A stretch of DNA of 64,000 nt from Microbulbifer sp. YPW1 (GCF_013367775.1 NZ_CP055157.1:3732001-3796000); one strand, 5' to 3'; positions 1-10,385 are shown, numbered from the stretch's first letter. The notes: generated by a model from the letters alone, not told the origin. Made by a program: numbers and translations.

Positions 1-289
1 AACGGACACCGGCTTTGTCATTGTCCTTGTAACGGCCGCCATCTTCATAGAACCCGCCCGCGTCGATATACGCGTGAACGGTGCGCAGGTCGTTGCTGAA
101 GTTGTGAAGGCGTACATCAAGCGCCAGTGCATCGCTGTTCACAAATACCGAGGTGCCGCGGAATTGGGCGGTGACACCAACGCCCAGGTCATACCCCAAG
201 CCGATTCCGAAACCGGAATTGCTTTTAGCGTGTGTCGGCATGCTGAGTGCGGCGGCCAGGACGGCTAAAGTGATCCATTGAATCTTCAT
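1..289 (-). CDS. Exported protein of unknown function, C-terminus outside the window
   Basis: The reverse strand opens at an ATG at 289 preceded by an AGAGG-type ribosome binding site and stays open to the window edge (96 codons). The N-terminus is a clear signal peptide (MKIQWITLAVLAAALS, then a cleavage region ending THA-K). The mature part is rich in glycine and alternating hydrophobic residues, with a GFGIGLGYDLG stretch that resembles an outer-membrane beta-barrel strand. The family cannot be named from this fragment. Location in the cell envelope is well supported by the signal peptide; function is unknown. Confidence 0.6.
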   Translation of the reverse strand, partial: MKIQWITLAVLAAALSMPTHAKSNSGFGIGLGYDLGVGVTAQFRGTSVFVNSDALALDVRLHNFSNDLRTVHAYIDAGGFYEDGGRYKDNDKAGVR

Positions 290-534
290 AAGTACCTCTT
301 GATATTGGGGGGGGCGAAATGCGCAGAGTATAAGCCTGTGTCCTCGTCGTACTTTGTCCCAGGTCACAGTAGTTGGAACCTTAGGGCGCTAATGACGTGG
401 ATCTGAGATTGACTGAGGCCAGGCGCCGCTGCAGAAACACGCTCAGTTAAACGAGACGAGCTACCCTAAATTCTGGATAATGCCGCGCCTCAGCCTCTTT
501 CGGCTGTCAAATTCTCAAATCCCGGTAGTTCCCC

Positions 535-2736
535 ATGGAAATCAACGTCAACTTCCTCGAAAACCTGCGCCTTGAAGCCAAGTTTGACGACTTCACGGTC
601 ATCACCGACCAGCCGATCCGCTACAAGGGCGATGGTTCGGCGCCGAGCCCGTTTGATTATTTTTTGGCCTCATCGGCGCTGTGTGCCGCGTACTTTGTGC
701 GGGTGTACTGTCTGGCGCGGGATATTCCGACCCACAATATTCGCCTGTCGCAGAACAATATTGTCGACCCGGAGAACCGCTACAACCAGATCTTCAAGAT
801 CCAGGTAGAGCTGCCGGAGGATATCTCGGAGAAGGATCGGCAGGGGATACTGCGCTCTATTGATCGCTGCACGGTAAAGAAGGTGATCCAGACGGGACCG
901 GATTTCCAAATCGAAACGGTGGAGAATCTGGCGGAAGATGCGCAGGCATTGTTGATGGTGGAGCCTGATGCATCGCACCAGACAATGATCGAGGGCAAGG
1001 ATCTGCCGCTTGAGCAGACCATCGCGAATATGACCCGGATCCTGGCGGACCTGGGGATGAAGATCGAGATTTCCTCCTGGCGAAATATCGTGCCGCATGT
1101 GTGGTCGCTGCATATTCGCGATGCCGCTTCGCCCATGTGCTTCACCAACGGTAAGGGCGCCACCAAAGAGAGCGCGTTGTGTTCCGCGCTGGGCGAGTTT
1201 ATCGAGCGCCTGAATTGCAATTTCTTCTACAACGACCAGTATTTTGGTGAAGAAGTCGCGAACGCGGAGTTCGTGCATTACCCGGACGAGAAGTGGTTTG
1301 CGCTGGAGGAAGACGACGCGCTGCCAGAAGGTATTCTGGATGATTACACCCTGGCCATCTACAACCCGGAAGGGGAGCTGGCCGGATCCAACCTGGTCGA
1401 TACCAACTCTGGTCGCGTTGATCGCGGCATCTGCTCGCTGCCATTTGTGCGTCAGTCTGATGGTGAGGTGGTGTACTTCCCATCCAACCTGATCGAGAAC
1501 CTGTTCCTCAGTAACGGCATGAGTGCGGGCAACACCCTGGCCGAGGCCGAGGTGCAATGCCTGTCTGAGATCTTTGAGCGCGCTGTGAAGCGGGAGATCC
1601 TGGAGCAGGAGATTGCGCTGCCGGATGTGCCCCGTGAGGTACTCGAGCAGTACCCGGATATTATCGAGGGTATTGAGGCGCTGGAGCAGCAGGGGTTTCC
1701 GATCCTGGTGAAGGACGCATCTCTTGGCGGACAGTTCCCGGTGATGTGTGTGACCCTGATGAACCCTCGCACCGGCGGGGTATTTGCTTCCTTCGGCGCG
1801 CACCCGAGTTTCCACGTGGCTCTGGAACGGAGCCTCACCGAGCTGATGCAGGGGCGCAGTTTTGAAGGCCTCAACGATGTGCCTCCGCCCACCTTCAATA
1901 GTCTCGAAGTCACCGAGCCGCAGAATTTTGTGGAGCATTTTATCGACTCCACTGGTGTGGTTTCCTGGCGTTTCTTCAGTTCGAAATCCGAATATGAATT
2001 CGTAGAGTGGGATTTCTCCGGCAATCACGCAGACACCAATGACACGGAAGCTGCACGTCTGTTCAAGATTCTCGAAGAGCTGGGCAAGGAAGTGTATGTG
2101 GCAACCTTTGAAGAGCTGGGCGCGCCGGCCTGCCGGATTCTGGTGCCCGGTTATTCCGAGGTGTATCCGGTAGAGGACCTGATTTGGGATAACACTAACA
2201 AGGCACTGGATTACCGCGAGGATATCCTGAACCTGCATCGCCTGGACGACGCGCAGCTGGAAGATCTTGTCGAGCGCCTGGAAGAGAGTCAGATCGACAA
2301 CTATGAAACCATCATCACTTTGATCGGTGTGGAGTTCGATGAGAACACCGTATGGGGCCAGTTGACCGTTCTCGAACTGAAGCTGCTGGTTTATCTCGCC
2401 CTGCAACGCCACGAGGAAGCGCTGGAACTGGTTGAAGCCTTTCTGCAGTACAACGACAACACCGTGGAGCGGGGGCTCTTCTACCGCGCGGTACAGGCGG
2501 TGCTGGAAATCACTCTGGATGATGAGCTCGAGCTGGAAGATTTCACTTTCAACCTCGGTCGTATGTATGGCGAGGAGGTTTTGCAGGCCGTAATCGGATC
2601 CGTGGAGGGTTCTGTGCGTTTCCACGGTCTCACGCCCACCAATATGCAGCTTGAAGGCCTGGACAAACACCTGCGCCTGATCGAGAGCTACAAGAAATTG
2701 CACGCGGCCCGTGCCGCGTGCGCGGAAGGTAACTGA
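535..2736 (+). CDS. ycaO: OsmC domain/YcaO domain fusion protein
   Basis: Predicted cytoplasmic protein of 733 residues. Residues about 1-140 form an OsmC/Ohr-like domain (GDGSAPSPFDYFLASSALC matches its conserved helix). Residues about 150-560 form a YcaO domain with the characteristic ATP-binding acidic segments (GKGATKESALCSALGEFIE, then AEAEVQCLSEIFER). The remaining C-terminus is a helical, acidic region as in E. coli YcaO. YcaO enzymes activate amide backbones with ATP; the E. coli protein has been linked to RimO-dependent methylthiolation of ribosomal protein S12. No peptide substrate or RiPP maturation genes are nearby, so a housekeeping role is more likely than a natural-product role. 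The ATG at 535 directly precedes the OsmC start. It converges on the next gene with only 24 bases between. Confidence 0.9.
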   Translation: MEINVNFLENLRLEAKFDDFTVITDQPIRYKGDGSAPSPFDYFLASSALCAAYFVRVYCLARDIPTHNIRLSQNNIVDPENRYNQIFKIQVELPEDISEKDRQGILRSIDRCTVKKVIQTGPDFQIETVENLAEDAQALLMVEPDASHQTMIEGKDLPLEQTIANMTRILADLGMKIEISSWRNIVPHVWSLHIRDAASPMCFTNGKGATKESALCSALGEFIERLNCNFFYNDQYFGEEVANAEFVHYPDEKWFALEEDDALPEGILDDYTLAIYNPEGELAGSNLVDTNSGRVDRGICSLPFVRQSDGEVVYFPSNLIENLFLSNGMSAGNTLAEAEVQCLSEIFERAVKREILEQEIALPDVPREVLEQYPDIIEGIEALEQQGFPILVKDASLGGQFPVMCVTLMNPRTGGVFASFGAHPSFHVALERSLTELMQGRSFEGLNDVPPPTFNSLEVTEPQNFVEHFIDSTGVVSWRFFSSKSEYEFVEWDFSGNHADTNDTEAARLFKILEELGKEVYVATFEELGAPACRILVPGYSEVYPVEDLIWDNTNKALDYREDILNLHRLDDAQLEDLVERLEESQIDNYETIITLIGVEFDENTVWGQLTVLELKLLVYLALQRHEEALELVEAFLQYNDNTVERGLFYRAVQAVLEITLDDELELEDFTFNLGRMYGEEVLQAVIGSVEGSVRFHGLTPTNMQLEGLDKHLRLIESYKKLHAARAACAEGN

Positions 2737-2760
2737 TTAGCGGCTTGCAGTGAGCCGCAG

Positions 2761-4332
2761 TCAGGGCATTGAACAGCCCATCAGAGGGTTTTTCTCCTGG
2801 CCGGATTTGGCATTCAGGAGCAGGAAGCTCATCACATGTAGTGCCTCAAAGCGCTTCTCATACGGCGGGTACGAAGTGACCCCGTGTGGGAAGGCGTTGA
2901 GGTGACAGCGCGCGCAGCTGAATCCTTTTTGCGTATAGGTTTCCAGCGTTGTATTGACAAGATTCTGGACGCTGGAGTGCTGCGCGCCCGGGATGCCCGG
3001 GCCAAGGTGCCGGTTGGGCACTTCCAGGTTTTTGTTCTGGGTGCCTATTAACTGGTAGTAGGACCACACCGAGTCGCGCAGCAGCCACTGGTATTTCCGG
3101 TTGGCAATCTGCACATCCAGTGGAATGGGCGTTACACGAGATACATTAACCTGTTTGATTTCCGACTTGAGAGGGAGCGGATCGCCCAGCTTGAAGGTTG
3201 CGGGAATCAAACCGGCTTCACCCGATTTTCCTCCCACCTCGTATCCGTTGGGATAATCCGGCGCGCGGTTGAATGCATAGCTTTCAGTTTTTCCCGGGTT
3301 AAATGCGGGGTGCATTGGGCTGGGCAGCGGGTCATTGAAGCGTTTTTCCACGCGCACATTGTCTACGTGTTCAAAGGTCGAAGGCAAATGTCCAAAGGGA
3401 GTCACCCGATGGATATGGAAACCCACCAATCCCATTAATGTGGGCTCGCTGAGACTGCCATCTGGCTGCGGGAACTGCAGCATACGGCGGAAGTAGCGCC
3501 CGGGGATATCCGCGTTTGGTCCTTCTTTTTTCAATACTTTCCACGCAGCTTTGACTTCGGTAATACCCTGGCGCGCATACAGGGGGAGGTCGCGCAAGTA
3601 GTACTCCAGCCCTGTGGGTAGCGGCTGAAAGCTGTCACTGTCATCGCTCGGTCCCAGGGCCGGTGGCGGTGCTTCTCCATACTCGTTGGCGTGGTCGATA
3701 AAGTTGTTGACCGCAATCACCTGGTTGTCGGCATCGTAGTATTTGAATTGTTTGATGTAGCGAAAGTACGGCTCGCTGAGGGTCACCTCTACGCGCACAA
3801 ACTCTTTGTTCTGGTCCACCAGCGGACCAGTGGGTACATTCGAATTTGTGTACGGCTGATTGATTCCCGGCGCAAACGGGCGTCCGTAGACGTAACTGTC
3901 GGAATAGCAGGGAGGGGATGACAAGCGTTGTAGCGCGCTAAATTCGGGGTTGCCCCATTCGACTGGCCAGTATTTTGGTGGTGTAAATGCCGTTTGCGGA
4001 TCCATATAGGACTCCCACACGACAATGGGGTGGGGAGCGGTGTTGTTTTCGATACCGGCGAGCTTTCCGCGAGCATCTGGTTGCCCGCCTGGACCGCCTT
4101 GTTTCCATGGCCAGTTCAGGGCAATAAATGATTGCCAGGCAAAATCGTAAGTGTCCTGCTGACGTACCGGTGGGGTCTGATAATTGTCTGGATCTGCCGG
4201 GTAGGCGGGGTGGTTGATGTCGAAAGGCAGCAGCCAGGGCTGGTTCTTAAGGGCAATTTCATCGCAGACGCCGTAGCTGGAAACCAACAGTGTGCAAACT
4301 AGTAGCGCACACCGTCTCGAAGGTACTTTCAT
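2761..4332 (-). CDS. Secreted single-haem cytochrome c-like protein
   Basis: 523 residues with a signal peptide (RRCALLVCTLLVSSYGVCD). One haem-attachment motif, CARCH, lies near residue 475, close to the C-terminus, and is followed by a histidine/methionine-containing tail. The rest is a long, proline- and tyrosine-rich region without a family I can name. One covalent haem in the periplasm is therefore well supported, but the redox partner and reaction are not. It is transcribed away from the M16 peptidase promoter side and converges with the OsmC-YcaO gene. No cytochrome oxidase or dehydrogenase genes are adjacent. Confidence 0.75.
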   Translation of the reverse strand: MKVPSRRCALLVCTLLVSSYGVCDEIALKNQPWLLPFDINHPAYPADPDNYQTPPVRQQDTYDFAWQSFIALNWPWKQGGPGGQPDARGKLAGIENNTAPHPIVVWESYMDPQTAFTPPKYWPVEWGNPEFSALQRLSSPPCYSDSYVYGRPFAPGINQPYTNSNVPTGPLVDQNKEFVRVEVTLSEPYFRYIKQFKYYDADNQVIAVNNFIDHANEYGEAPPPALGPSDDSDSFQPLPTGLEYYLRDLPLYARQGITEVKAAWKVLKKEGPNADIPGRYFRRMLQFPQPDGSLSEPTLMGLVGFHIHRVTPFGHLPSTFEHVDNVRVEKRFNDPLPSPMHPAFNPGKTESYAFNRAPDYPNGYEVGGKSGEAGLIPATFKLGDPLPLKSEIKQVNVSRVTPIPLDVQIANRKYQWLLRDSVWSYYQLIGTQNKNLEVPNRHLGPGIPGAQHSSVQNLVNTTLETYTQKGFSCARCHLNAFPHGVTSYPPYEKRFEALHVMSFLLLNAKSGQEKNPLMGCSMP

Positions 4333-4457
4333 ACTGCGAAGCTCCTTTCGAAATCACATCCTGTCGAATTAAGTGTAGGACTGTTGGTGCTGGGCCTGTG
4401 TTAGTTCCTGTGCCACTTAGTGGGTGGTCTGAATAGAAGAGGAGTTATTGGGGCGCA

Positions 4458-4484
4458 TAAAAAAAGGCGGCCGAAGCCGCCTTT
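4458..4484 (-). terminator. Rho-independent terminator of the M16 peptidase gene
   Basis: A perfect 9-bp stem (aaaggcggc / gccgccttt) around a cgaa loop, followed on the minus strand by a run of T. It lies 20 bases past the stop codon of the M16 gene. Confidence 0.85.
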
Positions 4485-4504
4485 CAATTTGCATCAATAT
4501 GAAA

Positions 4505-7450
4505 TTAGAGGCTTGCGGCGTCCGGCGCGGTCTCCGCTTCCTCCGCTTTAATCACATAGCCATCTTCATCCAGTTCGACAATCGGCATACCCAGCGCCTC
4601 CACGTCCGCGCGGATGCTGGCGGCGTCGCCCACCACAACAATTGCCATATTTTCAGGCTCGAGCAGCCCGGTGATGGCCTTGTTCAGGGTTTTGCGGTCG
4701 GTCTCCTGCAGGATGGTGCCCTGCTGTGAGCGGTAGTCCAGCGGGAGGTCGTAACGCAGGATGCGGTTCAGCAGACCCAGTTTCGCCGACGGGGTTTCGT
4801 AGCTGAGGGCTTCCTGTTGACCGATGGCAGAGCGCAGGTAGTTGAACTCTGTCTCGGTCATGCCTTCGCCGTCGTAGGTATCCAGTTCCTTGAGGACCTC
4901 GTTCAACGCGTCTGCGGTTGCGTCCTTCTTCACCTCAGAACTGAACATGTAGCTGCCTTCCTCGGGCTCGCCCAGCAGATAGGTGCGGGCGCCGTAGGTG
5001 TAGCCCTTGTCTTCTCGCAGGTTCAGGTTGATACGGCTGTTGAAGTTGCCGCCCAGAGGGAAGTTGCCCAGGTACGCCAGGTAGTAATCGCCCAGCGCGT
5101 CGTAGGGCAGGGCGTGCTGGCTTAACCGCAGGCTGGATTGGGCGGCGCCTTCCTTGTTGACCAGATACACGGTGCGACCTTCGATTTCAGGCTTCTGAAG
5201 CGCAATCGCGGGGCGTGTGGGCTGGGTAACCTTGAGCTGTGCCAGGTCATCCAGCGCTTTCACGATGGTGTCGTGGGGCAGGCTGGTGCTTACGGTCACG
5301 CCGCCGAAGTGCGCGGGGAAATGCGCCTTGTAGTAGCTGGTGACGTCATCCAGGGTGATTTCAGCCACGGTGCCCGGCAGGCCGCCATTGGGGAAGCTCA
5401 GCGGGTGTTCGGGACCGCGCATCACTGCGCCCACTGCACGAGTGGCAAGGCCTTGCGGTGTCTTGCGCGCCTGCTGCAGGCCTTCGATGGTCTGCTGTTT
5501 GATCCGGGCGAAGTCCTCTTCGGTAAAGGCCGGTTTCAGGATGCGTTCCAGCATCAGTGGAACGGCTTTATCCAGGTGCTTGGCGAGTACGTTCAGGGAC
5601 ACCGTGGTGTCGTAGTCGCCGGCATTGATGCTGATGGAGGCGCCCAGTCGTTTGAGTTCCTCAGCGAACTCTGCGGCACTACGCTCGGTGGTGGCTTCGT
5701 TCATGAGTGAGGTCATCAGCGAGGTCAGGCCGGCCTTGCCGCGCGGCTCATCCCGCTGACCCACACCGAATACCGCTTGGACGGTAACCGTGGGGGTTTC
5801 CTCATTCTGTACGGCCAGCAGACGCACGCCATTTTTCAGCTTGCCGTCCTGAATCGTCGGCAGTTCGACCTGCGGGTTGACCCCGGGTGTCGGTTGAACA
5901 CTGCGATCGAAGCTGTCCTGTACCGGACGCAGGGCGAGGGCTTCGTCATCATCGCCGTAGCTTTCAGGGATGGTGCGCTCCCAGTTGTAGTTCTGTTCCG
6001 CGGCGGCCAGTTCCGGCTTGCCGTTGGGGACAATGCTCAGCAGGACCGCCGGCTTGGCAGCGATATACTGGTCGAATACACGGGTGACGTCGCCGGTTTC
6101 TACTGACAGGTAGGCGTTGATTTCGTCATCAATGCCCTTGGGGCTGCCGGTGAAGGTTTCGAACGCTGCCAGCGTGGAGACCTTGCCGGAAACGGACTGC
6201 AGGCCGAATACACGGCCGGACTCGTAGCCCGCCTTGAACTTCACCAGGTCATCTTTGCTAACACCGCGTTTGGCGAACTCTACCAGAGTGTCGCGCACGG
6301 CCTGTTCCATTTCCGCCAGGCTTTCGCCGGATGCGGGATTCTGGATCACGATAAACCACATCTCACAGGCCAGCTCCTTACAGGAGTGGGAGACGCTGGC
6401 CTGAACGGCGCGGCCGGTCTGTACCAGGCTCTGGTAGAGCATGGAGTCCTGGCCGTGGCCGAGAATTTCAGCCGCGGCATCCAGCGCCGGTTCGTCTTCG
6501 TGGCCGCGGTACACGGTAGGAATCATCATCGCCAGTGCCGGCAGGTGGATATTGTCCTCCAGGGTGACATAGCGGTCTTTATCCAGTGTTGCCGGTTGCT
6601 TGGGCAGGTTCTCCACCTCGGGGCCAGCGGGAATCGGGCCGAAGTACTTGGCGACCCATTCGAGGGTCTTGGCCTTGTCGATGTCGCCGCCGATGGTCAG
6701 CACCGCGTTATTGGGACCGTACCAGCGCAGGAAGAACCGCTTCAGGTCGGTGAGATCCGCGCGATTGAGGTCTTCCATCCAGCCGATAACGGGCCAGGAA
6801 TAAGGGTGGCCGTCGGCATAGGTAGCCGCGTACATGGTCTCGAGGGCGCGCCCGTAGGGACGGTTGTCTACGCGCTGGCCGCGTTCGTTTTTCACCGTCT
6901 CGCGCTGGACTTCGAATTTCTCCTCGGTCACCGCATCCAGGAACACGCCCATACGGTCGGCTTCGAGCCACAGTACGGTTTCCAGCTGATTGGCCGGGAC
7001 GGTTTCGTAATAATTGGTACGGTCGGTATTGGTGGTGCCGTTCAGGGTGCCACCGGCTTCCTGGATGATGCGGAAGTGCTCCTCATCGCCCACGTTGACC
7101 GAGCCCTGGAACATCATGTGTTCGAAGAAGTGTGCAAAACCAGAGCGACCCGGGTCTTCTCGGTTGGAGCCCACATGATAGGTGACGTCCACGTGCACCA
7201 GTGGATCGGAATCGTCTTCGTGAAGGACGACGGTGAGTCCGTTCGCGAGTTTGTATTTGGTGTAGGGGATGGCAATTTCGGCGCCGTCGCCATCGAAGGT
7301 CTCGACCTCGGTGATACCGGCGGGTAGGGCAGTTTGCGCCTCAGAGGACACATTATCCTGTGTCGGTTGCTTGGCCGATTCCTCCGGCCCCTTGCTACAG
7401 GCTGCGAGCAGCGCCGCAGCGAAAATCATGGCGATTTTAGTGCGTTGCAT
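4505..7450 (-). CDS. M16 family zinc peptidase, lipoprotein
   Basis: 981 residues. The N-terminus is a lipoprotein signal with lipobox LLAAC (Cys18), so the protein is probably anchored in the outer membrane facing the periplasm. The inverted zinc motif HFFEH (His107, Glu110, His111) and the downstream glutamate region near residue 187 mark an active M16 N-terminal half. A second, catalytically silent M16 half fills residues about 530-930, the usual pitrilysin/insulinase architecture. These enzymes degrade peptides trapped in a clam-shell chamber, so a role in clearing periplasmic peptides is likely. It has its own terminator and is separated by about 250 bases from the M1 peptidase gene. Confidence 0.92.
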   Translation of the reverse strand: MQRTKIAMIFAAALLAACSKGPEESAKQPTQDNVSSEAQTALPAGITEVETFDGDGAEIAIPYTKYKLANGLTVVLHEDDSDPLVHVDVTYHVGSNREDPGRSGFAHFFEHMMFQGSVNVGDEEHFRIIQEAGGTLNGTTNTDRTNYYETVPANQLETVLWLEADRMGVFLDAVTEEKFEVQRETVKNERGQRVDNRPYGRALETMYAATYADGHPYSWPVIGWMEDLNRADLTDLKRFFLRWYGPNNAVLTIGGDIDKAKTLEWVAKYFGPIPAGPEVENLPKQPATLDKDRYVTLEDNIHLPALAMMIPTVYRGHEDEPALDAAAEILGHGQDSMLYQSLVQTGRAVQASVSHSCKELACEMWFIVIQNPASGESLAEMEQAVRDTLVEFAKRGVSKDDLVKFKAGYESGRVFGLQSVSGKVSTLAAFETFTGSPKGIDDEINAYLSVETGDVTRVFDQYIAAKPAVLLSIVPNGKPELAAAEQNYNWERTIPESYGDDDEALALRPVQDSFDRSVQPTPGVNPQVELPTIQDGKLKNGVRLLAVQNEETPTVTVQAVFGVGQRDEPRGKAGLTSLMTSLMNEATTERSAAEFAEELKRLGASISINAGDYDTTVSLNVLAKHLDKAVPLMLERILKPAFTEEDFARIKQQTIEGLQQARKTPQGLATRAVGAVMRGPEHPLSFPNGGLPGTVAEITLDDVTSYYKAHFPAHFGGVTVSTSLPHDTIVKALDDLAQLKVTQPTRPAIALQKPEIEGRTVYLVNKEGAAQSSLRLSQHALPYDALGDYYLAYLGNFPLGGNFNSRINLNLREDKGYTYGARTYLLGEPEEGSYMFSSEVKKDATADALNEVLKELDTYDGEGMTETEFNYLRSAIGQQEALSYETPSAKLGLLNRILRYDLPLDYRSQQGTILQETDRKTLNKAITGLLEPENMAIVVVGDAASIRADVEALGMPIVELDEDGYVIKAEEAETAPDAASL

Positions 7451-7653
7451 GGTGGTTGAAGTTCCTTTTTATTAGAGACTCGTCGATGCTATCACAGTCA
7501 CACGGTGTGTTTAGGGGAAAATGGAATTCTTGCCAGTTCGGGCGTCTGTCATCTGCGGAGATGGCGAAATCTGGAAGCCTTTAAGATTGTTAATGAAAGG
7601 GGCGTCCACTGTCAGTCGGCCTCCGCGAAAAATTAACGTCGAGGTTCTCTACG

Positions 7654-7679
7654 AAAAAGGGCCCTGAAGGGCCCTTTTT
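7654..7679 (-). terminator. Rho-independent terminator of the M1 aminopeptidase gene
   Basis: Stem aaaaagggccc / gggcccttttt with a tgaa loop, 22 bases past the stop codon of the M1 gene. The A and T runs on both sides would let it work in either direction. Confidence 0.85.
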
Positions 7680-7700
7680 GTTTGACTGATGTACAGTGGA

Positions 7701-10385
7701 TTAACCCGCTGAATTACCGATCGCAGCTGCCATATTCAGGCATTGCTGGTTTTTGTAGCGGCGGTTTTTCAGAGCTTTTTCAAGCAGCGGGTTCAGCTGC
7801 TTTCCGCTGTCCAGAATGTCGCTCACCTGCTTAACGCCTTGCTCGCTGCAGTTCAGCGGGAACAGGCGGGTATAGGTGCCGACAAACTCGGAAGCATCGC
7901 TGGCATTGACCTCGTCCAGTGCTCCGACAATGCGCTCGACATTGGCCTCGTAAAGACCCCGTTGTTCGGTGGGGAAGAGCGCGCTGGCGGCGTACTTCAG
8001 CTGCGCCAGTTTGAACGCATCACGGTTTTCCAGCAGGTTGTTCAGCCACAGGGTTTTGGCTTTCTGCTGCGGACGAATCGCTTCCGCGGCGATGGCGTTC
8101 AGCTGGGAGCGGTCGGAGCCGTCTTTTTCCAGCTCAGATTTGATCACCTGAGCGTAGTCGCCATAGAGGTGGCGGTTCAGCAGGGTGATCAGGTTCCAGC
8201 GCATGTCCGGGTCAAGTACCAGTCCTTCGATGCCGAGCTCGCCGCGCAGCAGGTTCTGGGCATTCGCCAGTGCTTTATCGGTATGGGCTACGCCGGTAAA
8301 GGTGCCGAACCAGGTTTTCTGCGCGTCGCTGCCTGCGGGCGCACTCTGCAGTTGCTGCCAGGCGAAGGATTCGATGGCCAGTTGCAGCTGTGTGCGCTTG
8401 GTGTCGTCCATGGCTACCTGATTCAGATAGGCATAAGCGGTGCCCAGGTGGCTGGAAACCAGGCGGATCACGTTGATGTTCTCCTCACTGCCAGCATTGC
8501 TGACGGCAAAGCTCACATACTGATCCAGCGGCAGTTTGGCATCGGTAACGGAGTCGAACAGGCTCTGCCACATCATCAGGCGGGTGAAGGGGCTCTCGAT
8601 GTCGTTAATGTGCTTGGACATATTGGCCACGGAAACCTTGTCCAGGTTGACCTTGGCAAATGCCCAGTCACCTTCGTTCGGGTAAACGATCTGCGGACAG
8701 GCTTCGCCTTTGGCTGCGGTGACTTCGGTGGAAGCACCTTTGTAGATCACCGGGATGGCTTTGCTCAGAACCATCTTGCCGCCTGCCATGTTGTACAAGC
8801 CCACCTGGGTACGCTGCTCGCGCAGGGTCGGGTATTCGGCCGGTGCCGTCTGGCTAATGGTCAGGCTGGCAATCTTGTCGCCATCACACTGGAAGCTGGC
8901 CTGGATGGTATTGAGGCCGGCCTGGTACAGCCACTGCTGCTGCCACGCGTCCAGGTTTTTACCCGCCGCTTTGCCCAGGTGCCCCATGAAATCGTTCAGG
9001 GTGGAGTTTTTGTAAGAGAGGTCCTTCAGGTAGTTGGATACACCCTTGCGGAATTCTTCCTTGCCGAGGTAGTAGGGCAGCTGTTTCAGGATCGAGCCGC
9101 CCTTACCGTAGGTAATACCATCGAAATTGGCGAAGGCCTCGTCGGTATTCTTCACCGGCAGCTGAATCGCGTGGGTGGTCGGCAGCTGGTCGGAGCCGTA
9201 GGCCCACTGTTTGGTGCCCTGGTAGAAGTTTTCCCAGGCGTTGTCGAACTCGCTGTTCTCTGCCAGGGACAGGTTGGCCATATAGGTGGCAAAGCTTTCG
9301 TTCAGCCACAGATCGTCCCACCAGTTCATGGTGACCAGGTCGCCAAACCACATGTGCGCCATTTCATGGGCGATTACATTGGCCAGGCGCATGCGCTGGG
9401 CCTGGGTTTTTTCACCGCGGGAAACGTAGGCTTCGTTGAAGGTAACAGCGGCTACGTTTTCCATGGCGCCGGCGTTGAAGTCGGGCACGATGACCTGATC
9501 GTATTTAACGAAGGGGTAATCCACTTCGAAATACTTCTGGAAGAATTCGAAAGATTGCTTGGTAAAGGTGAACCAGTCATCCGGCTTCACGTATTCCGCC
9601 AGGGTTTTGCGTGCAAACAGGCGCAGCGGGATACCATCGGCATCGTCTTCCCAAACGGTGAAAGGACCGGCGTGCAGGGAAAAAATGTAGGAAGAGAACT
9701 TCTTGGATTGCGGGAATACCCAGTGATTCACCTCACCGTTCTTCTCAATATTTTTCTCGCGTACCGAGGTGATCACGCTCCAGTCTTTCGGCGCGGTCAC
9801 ATCCAGGGTGTAGTGCGCTTTCAGGTTCGGCTGGTCGAAGTGCGGGAACAGGCGGTTGGCATCGTAGGGCTCGAAGTCGGTGTACATGTACACCTCTCCG
9901 TCCACTGGATCGACGAAGCGGTGTAGCCCGGATCCGTTGTTGGAGTATGCGTGTGTGTAGTCCACCGCGATCGCGTGCTTGCGGCCTTTCAGGTGGGCGG
10001 GTTCGATGGTAATGAACTGGCCGTTGTAGGCGAAAGGTACAGATTTACCATCTACCTGAACGCCTTCCACTTCACCACCGGCGAAGTCGATGGTCAGCGG
10101 TTGCAGCAGGTTGCGGCGGAACTGGGTGTCGGCAACCACGCGACCGGAAAAGGCATCGCCGGATTTGTCGATGGTGACAGACAGTTTGTAGTCCACCTGG
10201 GCAATCTGTTGCTTGCGCAGCTTGGCGTATTGCTCGGACAGCCCGGGTGCATCACTGCGGGCAACAGCCGGCTTTGCGAGCGCGTGAGCGGTGGTGGTGG
10301 ACTGCAGCTGATTAGGCTCCAGGCTACAGGCCGCGAGAATGCTGCTGCACAGCACGCCCAGGGCGAATTTTCCGGTCTTGGTCAT
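7701..10385 (-). CDS. M1 family metallo-aminopeptidase, lipoprotein
   Basis: The start is placed at the ATG at 10385 because it opens a lipoprotein signal (MTKTGKFALG, lipobox ILAAC, Cys20). An upstream in-frame start at 10616 would add 77 residues that bury this signal. The 894-residue product has the M1 exopeptidase motif GAMEN at 306-310, the zinc motif HEMAH at 340-344 and the third ligand Glu363 in LNES. The C-terminal part is the helical ERAP1-like domain. It removes N-terminal amino acids from peptides, here probably in the periplasm or at the surface. With the M16 lipoprotein next door it would form a peptide-clearing pair. Confidence 0.93.
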   Translation of the reverse strand: MTKTGKFALGVLCSSILAACSLEPNQLQSTTTAHALAKPAVARSDAPGLSEQYAKLRKQQIAQVDYKLSVTIDKSGDAFSGRVVADTQFRRNLLQPLTIDFAGGEVEGVQVDGKSVPFAYNGQFITIEPAHLKGRKHAIAVDYTHAYSNNGSGLHRFVDPVDGEVYMYTDFEPYDANRLFPHFDQPNLKAHYTLDVTAPKDWSVITSVREKNIEKNGEVNHWVFPQSKKFSSYIFSLHAGPFTVWEDDADGIPLRLFARKTLAEYVKPDDWFTFTKQSFEFFQKYFEVDYPFVKYDQVIVPDFNAGAMENVAAVTFNEAYVSRGEKTQAQRMRLANVIAHEMAHMWFGDLVTMNWWDDLWLNESFATYMANLSLAENSEFDNAWENFYQGTKQWAYGSDQLPTTHAIQLPVKNTDEAFANFDGITYGKGGSILKQLPYYLGKEEFRKGVSNYLKDLSYKNSTLNDFMGHLGKAAGKNLDAWQQQWLYQAGLNTIQASFQCDGDKIASLTISQTAPAEYPTLREQRTQVGLYNMAGGKMVLSKAIPVIYKGASTEVTAAKGEACPQIVYPNEGDWAFAKVNLDKVSVANMSKHINDIESPFTRLMMWQSLFDSVTDAKLPLDQYVSFAVSNAGSEENINVIRLVSSHLGTAYAYLNQVAMDDTKRTQLQLAIESFAWQQLQSAPAGSDAQKTWFGTFTGVAHTDKALANAQNLLRGELGIEGLVLDPDMRWNLITLLNRHLYGDYAQVIKSELEKDGSDRSQLNAIAAEAIRPQQKAKTLWLNNLLENRDAFKLAQLKYAASALFPTEQRGLYEANVERIVGALDEVNASDASEFVGTYTRLFPLNCSEQGVKQVSDILDSGKQLNPLLEKALKNRRYKNQQCLNMAAAIGNSAG

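Noticed and set aside
670..2703. Long open frame on the minus strand opposite the OsmC-YcaO gene
   Set aside because: It mirrors a strongly supported gene and has no domain or ribosome binding site; a shadow of GC-rich codon use.
535..2736. YcaO gene as part of a RiPP (azoline peptide) cluster
   Set aside because: No precursor peptide, cyclodehydratase partner or dehydrogenase nearby, and the OsmC fusion matches the housekeeping YcaO type.
7743..9926. 727-codon open frame on the plus strand inside the M1 peptidase gene
   Set aside because: The opposite strand has all M1 catalytic motifs; the frame has no family resemblance.
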